Source: Lachnoclostridium sp. UBA7482 (GTDB lineage: Bacteria > Bacillota > Clostridia > Lachnospirales > Lachnospiraceae). Taken from it: 7,600 nucleotides of DNA. This document shows, piece after piece, positions 5,717-7,600 of the stretch. A program made the translations under genes and the position numbers. The notes below the pieces were generated by a model that worked only from the letters and a program-made list of their open reading frames with translations, searched no databases and was not told the origin of the DNA. Within the stretch, counting starts at the first letter, position 1; every line of letters starts with the position of its first letter. Where the stretch lies: the NCBI GenBank assembly GCA_002479645.1, contig DLOO01000073.1, positions 3,185 to 10,784 of the forward strand. The letters are read 5' to 3'.

Positions 5717-6241
5717 ATGAAGAAAATGGAAGACTATGTAAGAACCATTCCGGATTTTCCGGAGCCGGGGATTATGTTCCGGGATGTCACCACGGTGATA
5801 CAGGATGCAGACGGATTGCAGATGGCGATTGATTCCATGATTGACTTAATCGGAGACACAGAATACGATGCAGTTGTCGGTGCGGAATCCAGAGGATTTA
5901 TCTTCGGAGCGCCCATTGCTTATCGTGAGCATAAAGGCTTTGTACTTGCAAGAAAGAAGGGCAAGCTTCCCTGTGAGACGATTGAAGAAAGCTATGCGCT
6001 TGAGTACGGCACCGCAACGGTTGAGATGCATGCAGATGCCATCAAACCCGGTCAGAAGGTTGTTATTGTCGATGACCTGATTGCTACCGGCGGCACCATT
6101 GAGGCCATTGCGCATCTTGTAGAGCGTCTCGGCGGAGAGGTTGTGAAGATCGTATTTCTGATGGAATTAGAGGGGCTTCAGGGACGTAAGAAGCTTGAAA
6201 AGTATGATGTAGCTTCGGTTATTACATACCCGGGCAAATAA
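5717..6241 (+). CDS. apt: Adenine phosphoribosyltransferase
   Basis: Cytoplasmic purine-salvage enzyme: adenine plus PRPP gives AMP plus pyrophosphate. With the start at 5717 it has 174 residues, the usual length. Conserved segments are IPDFPEPGIMFRDVTT (11-26), ESRGFIFG (57-64), the flexible-loop region ARKKGKLP (78-85), and the PRPP-binding motif VVIVDDLIATGGT (115-127). MKKMEDYV is the usual family N-terminus, and AAAGGA at 5700-5705 precedes it by 11 bases. The upstream ATG at 5705 overlaps that site and would add only four residues. rel follows 91 bases downstream on the same strand, the order also known from Bacillus subtilis (apt-relA), linking purine salvage with GTP/ATP-consuming alarmone synthesis. 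Confidence 0.97.
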   Translation: MKKMEDYVRTIPDFPEPGIMFRDVTTVIQDADGLQMAIDSMIDLIGDTEYDAVVGAESRGFIFGAPIAYREHKGFVLARKKGKLPCETIEESYALEYGTATVEMHADAIKPGQKVVIVDDLIATGGTIEAIAHLVERLGGEVVKIVFLMELEGLQGRKKLEKYDVASVITYPGK

Positions 6242-6258
6242 TTGCCCCGGTGTGTAAT
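6221..6258 (+). terminator. Strong imperfect hairpin at the apt stop codon
   Basis: Arms ATTACATACCCGGGCAA (6221-6237) and TTGCCCCGGTGTGTAAT (6242-6258) pair over 17 positions with one C-C mismatch and one G-T wobble, around a four-base loop that lies over the apt stop codon. No T-run follows, so it is not a textbook intrinsic terminator. It may attenuate transcription into rel or protect the apt mRNA 3' end. A GGCAAT at 6270-6275 could pair with ATTGCC at 6241-6246 as an alternative fold. Confidence 0.45.
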
Positions 6259-6332
6259 GTGCATATCCCGGCAATCATTTGTCTGGATATGTATATATAG
6301 TACGTACTTTTGGAAGAAAGGAGCGATTCGAG

Positions 6333-7600
6333 ATGGAAGAAAAGAATTTGACTACGCCGGATGTTAAGATTTCCCCGGCAAAGGACGCCCCAATCGGTCT
6401 GGTGCGTGAATTTTTAGACCCGGATGAGATGTATGCAAAGCTCGAAGAAAGCATTCGCAAATATCGTCCCAATACGGATCTCTCCACCATTAAGAAGGCA
6501 TACCTGCTTGCACGCGAAGCGCATAAGGAACAGAAGAGAAAAAGCGGGGAGCCGTATATCAACCATCCTCTTGCGGTCGCCATTATCCTGGCAGACCTTG
6601 AGATGGATAAGGAAACTATCATTGCAGGACTTCTGCATGATGTCATTGAAGACACAGACGTCGGTGAGGAAAAAGTGACGGAACTGTTTGGCGCGGAGGT
6701 TACCCTGCTTGTTGACGGCGTAACTAAGCTGACCAAGATAAATTATTCTCAGGACAAGTTGGAGGTTCAGGCGGAGAACCTGCGTAAGATGTTTATTGCC
6801 ATGGCAAAGGATATCCGCGTAGTCGTAATCAAGCTGGCAGACCGCCTGCACAACATGCGTACCATGCAGTACCAGACTCCGAATAAGCAGGTTGAAAAGT
6901 CCCGCGAAACCATGGATATTTATTCGCCGCTTGCACAGCGTCTCGGTATCAGCATGATTAAGACCGAGATGGACGACCTTGCACTCCGTTTCCTCGAACC
7001 TGACGTATACAGGAAGCTTGCCGACGATATTAAAGCAAACCGTTATGAGCGGGAGGCATTTATCCGCCGCATTATCGGTGAGGTGGAGGTTCAGCTTAAG
7101 GAAGCCGGCATCTCGGCAACAATCGACGGGCGTGCAAAGCATTTCTTCAGTATTTACCGTAAGATGGTCAACCAGCATAAGACGTTAGACCAGATCTACG
7201 ATTTGTTTGCGGTTCGAATCATTGTTGATTCCCTGAAGGACTGCTATGCGGCACTGGGCGTCATCCACGAGATGTATAAGCCGATTCCGGGACGCTTCAA
7301 GGATTATATCGCCATGCCGAAGCCCAATATGTACCAGTCCCTGCACACGACTTTGATTGGTCCTGACGGTACGCCGTTCGAGATTCAGATTCGTACCGTA
7401 GAGATGCACCGTACCGCAGAGTTCGGTATTGCTGCCCATTGGAAATACAAGGAGGCTCAGAACGGCATCCACACTTCCGTGAATGAGGAGCAGAAGCTAG
7501 CATGGCTTCGTGAGATTCTTGACTGGCAGCGTGAGATGTCGGATAACAAGGAGTTCCTGAACTCCCTGAAAAATGACTTAATCCTTGAAGCGTCCCGGAA
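6333..7600 (+). CDS. rel: Bifunctional (p)ppGpp synthetase/hydrolase Rel, N-terminal part (runs off right edge)
   Basis: Makes (p)ppGpp from ATP and GTP or GDP during starvation and hydrolyses it otherwise; acts at the ribosome. About 422 codons are present; the family has about 720-770 residues, so the regulatory TGS and ACT domains are outside the window. The hydrolase HD domain looks intact, with INHPLA (76-81) and LLHDVIEDT (100-108), plus KLADRLHNMRT (167-177). The synthetase domain shows RFKDYIAMPKPNMYQSLHTT (321-340) and EIQIRT (350-355). RFKD is the basic version of the loop found in bifunctional enzymes rather than the acidic EXDD of monofunctional RelA. ATG 6333 has AAAGGAG at 6317-6323, nine bases upstream. 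The last residues visible (NDLILEASR) depart from the NDLDLFS-type sequence I would expect; this is too close to the edge to interpret. Confidence 0.96.
   Translation, partial: MEEKNLTTPDVKISPAKDAPIGLVREFLDPDEMYAKLEESIRKYRPNTDLSTIKKAYLLAREAHKEQKRKSGEPYINHPLAVAIILADLEMDKETIIAGLLHDVIEDTDVGEEKVTELFGAEVTLLVDGVTKLTKINYSQDKLEVQAENLRKMFIAMAKDIRVVVIKLADRLHNMRTMQYQTPNKQVEKSRETMDIYSPLAQRLGISMIKTEMDDLALRFLEPDVYRKLADDIKANRYEREAFIRRIIGEVEVQLKEAGISATIDGRAKHFFSIYRKMVNQHKTLDQIYDLFAVRIIVDSLKDCYAALGVIHEMYKPIPGRFKDYIAMPKPNMYQSLHTTLIGPDGTPFEIQIRTVEMHRTAEFGIAAHWKYKEAQNGIHTSVNEEQKLAWLREILDWQREMSDNKEFLNSLKNDLILEASR

Noticed and set aside
6299..6308. Palindrome AGTACGTACT before rel
   Set aside because: Ten bases in an AT-rich leader with no paired element or clear relation to a promoter; could be chance.
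6414..7178. 254-codon minus-strand open frame
   Set aside because: It lies antisense inside rel, whose plus-strand reading has unmistakable HD and synthetase motifs; the antisense peptide has no family features and no ribosome binding site.

Overview
The window looks like a chromosomal segment from a spore-forming, mid-GC Clostridia-type Firmicute, most likely close to the Lachnospiraceae. The grounds are strong purine-rich ribosome binding sites, a clear SleC-type spore cortex-lytic enzyme gene, and an apt-rel gene pair of the kind seen in Firmicutes. The species cannot be named from the sequence.

Layout. Positions 1-604 (minus strand) hold the N-terminal half of mnmA, the tRNA 2-thiouridylase, which runs off the left edge. 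Positions about 675-3292 hold an AT-richer accessory block. It is a compact minus-strand operon of a small XRE/Cro-type regulator (likely a controller protein), a beta-class DNA methyltransferase, and a putative type II restriction endonuclease. The endonuclease frame is broken at a run of six C. The operon starts from a full-consensus sigma-A promoter with a 27-bp perfect inverted repeat just upstream of its -35 box. A 12-bp piece of that repeat recurs in inverted orientation at the other end of the block, so the block is bounded by matching short inverted repeats.

Positions 3370-4254 (plus) encode a membrane-anchored NodB-family polysaccharide deacetylase. It converges on sleC (4283-5563, minus). 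sleC has a match to the mother-cell sigma-K consensus at the right distance from its start. Positions 5717-6241 (plus) are apt (adenine phosphoribosyltransferase), followed across a strong imperfect hairpin by a bifunctional (p)ppGpp synthetase/hydrolase gene, rel (6333 to the right edge).

How the parts fit. The flanks are core metabolism and sporulation: tRNA modification, purine salvage and stringent response, spore cortex remodelling. The restriction-modification block is the accessory insertion. As written, the methyltransferase is intact and the nuclease is not, so the cell should be modified but not restricting unless the frame is restored in some cells. No stretch over 300 bases lacks a gene. 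I saw no rRNA or tRNA gene, CRISPR array or transposase.
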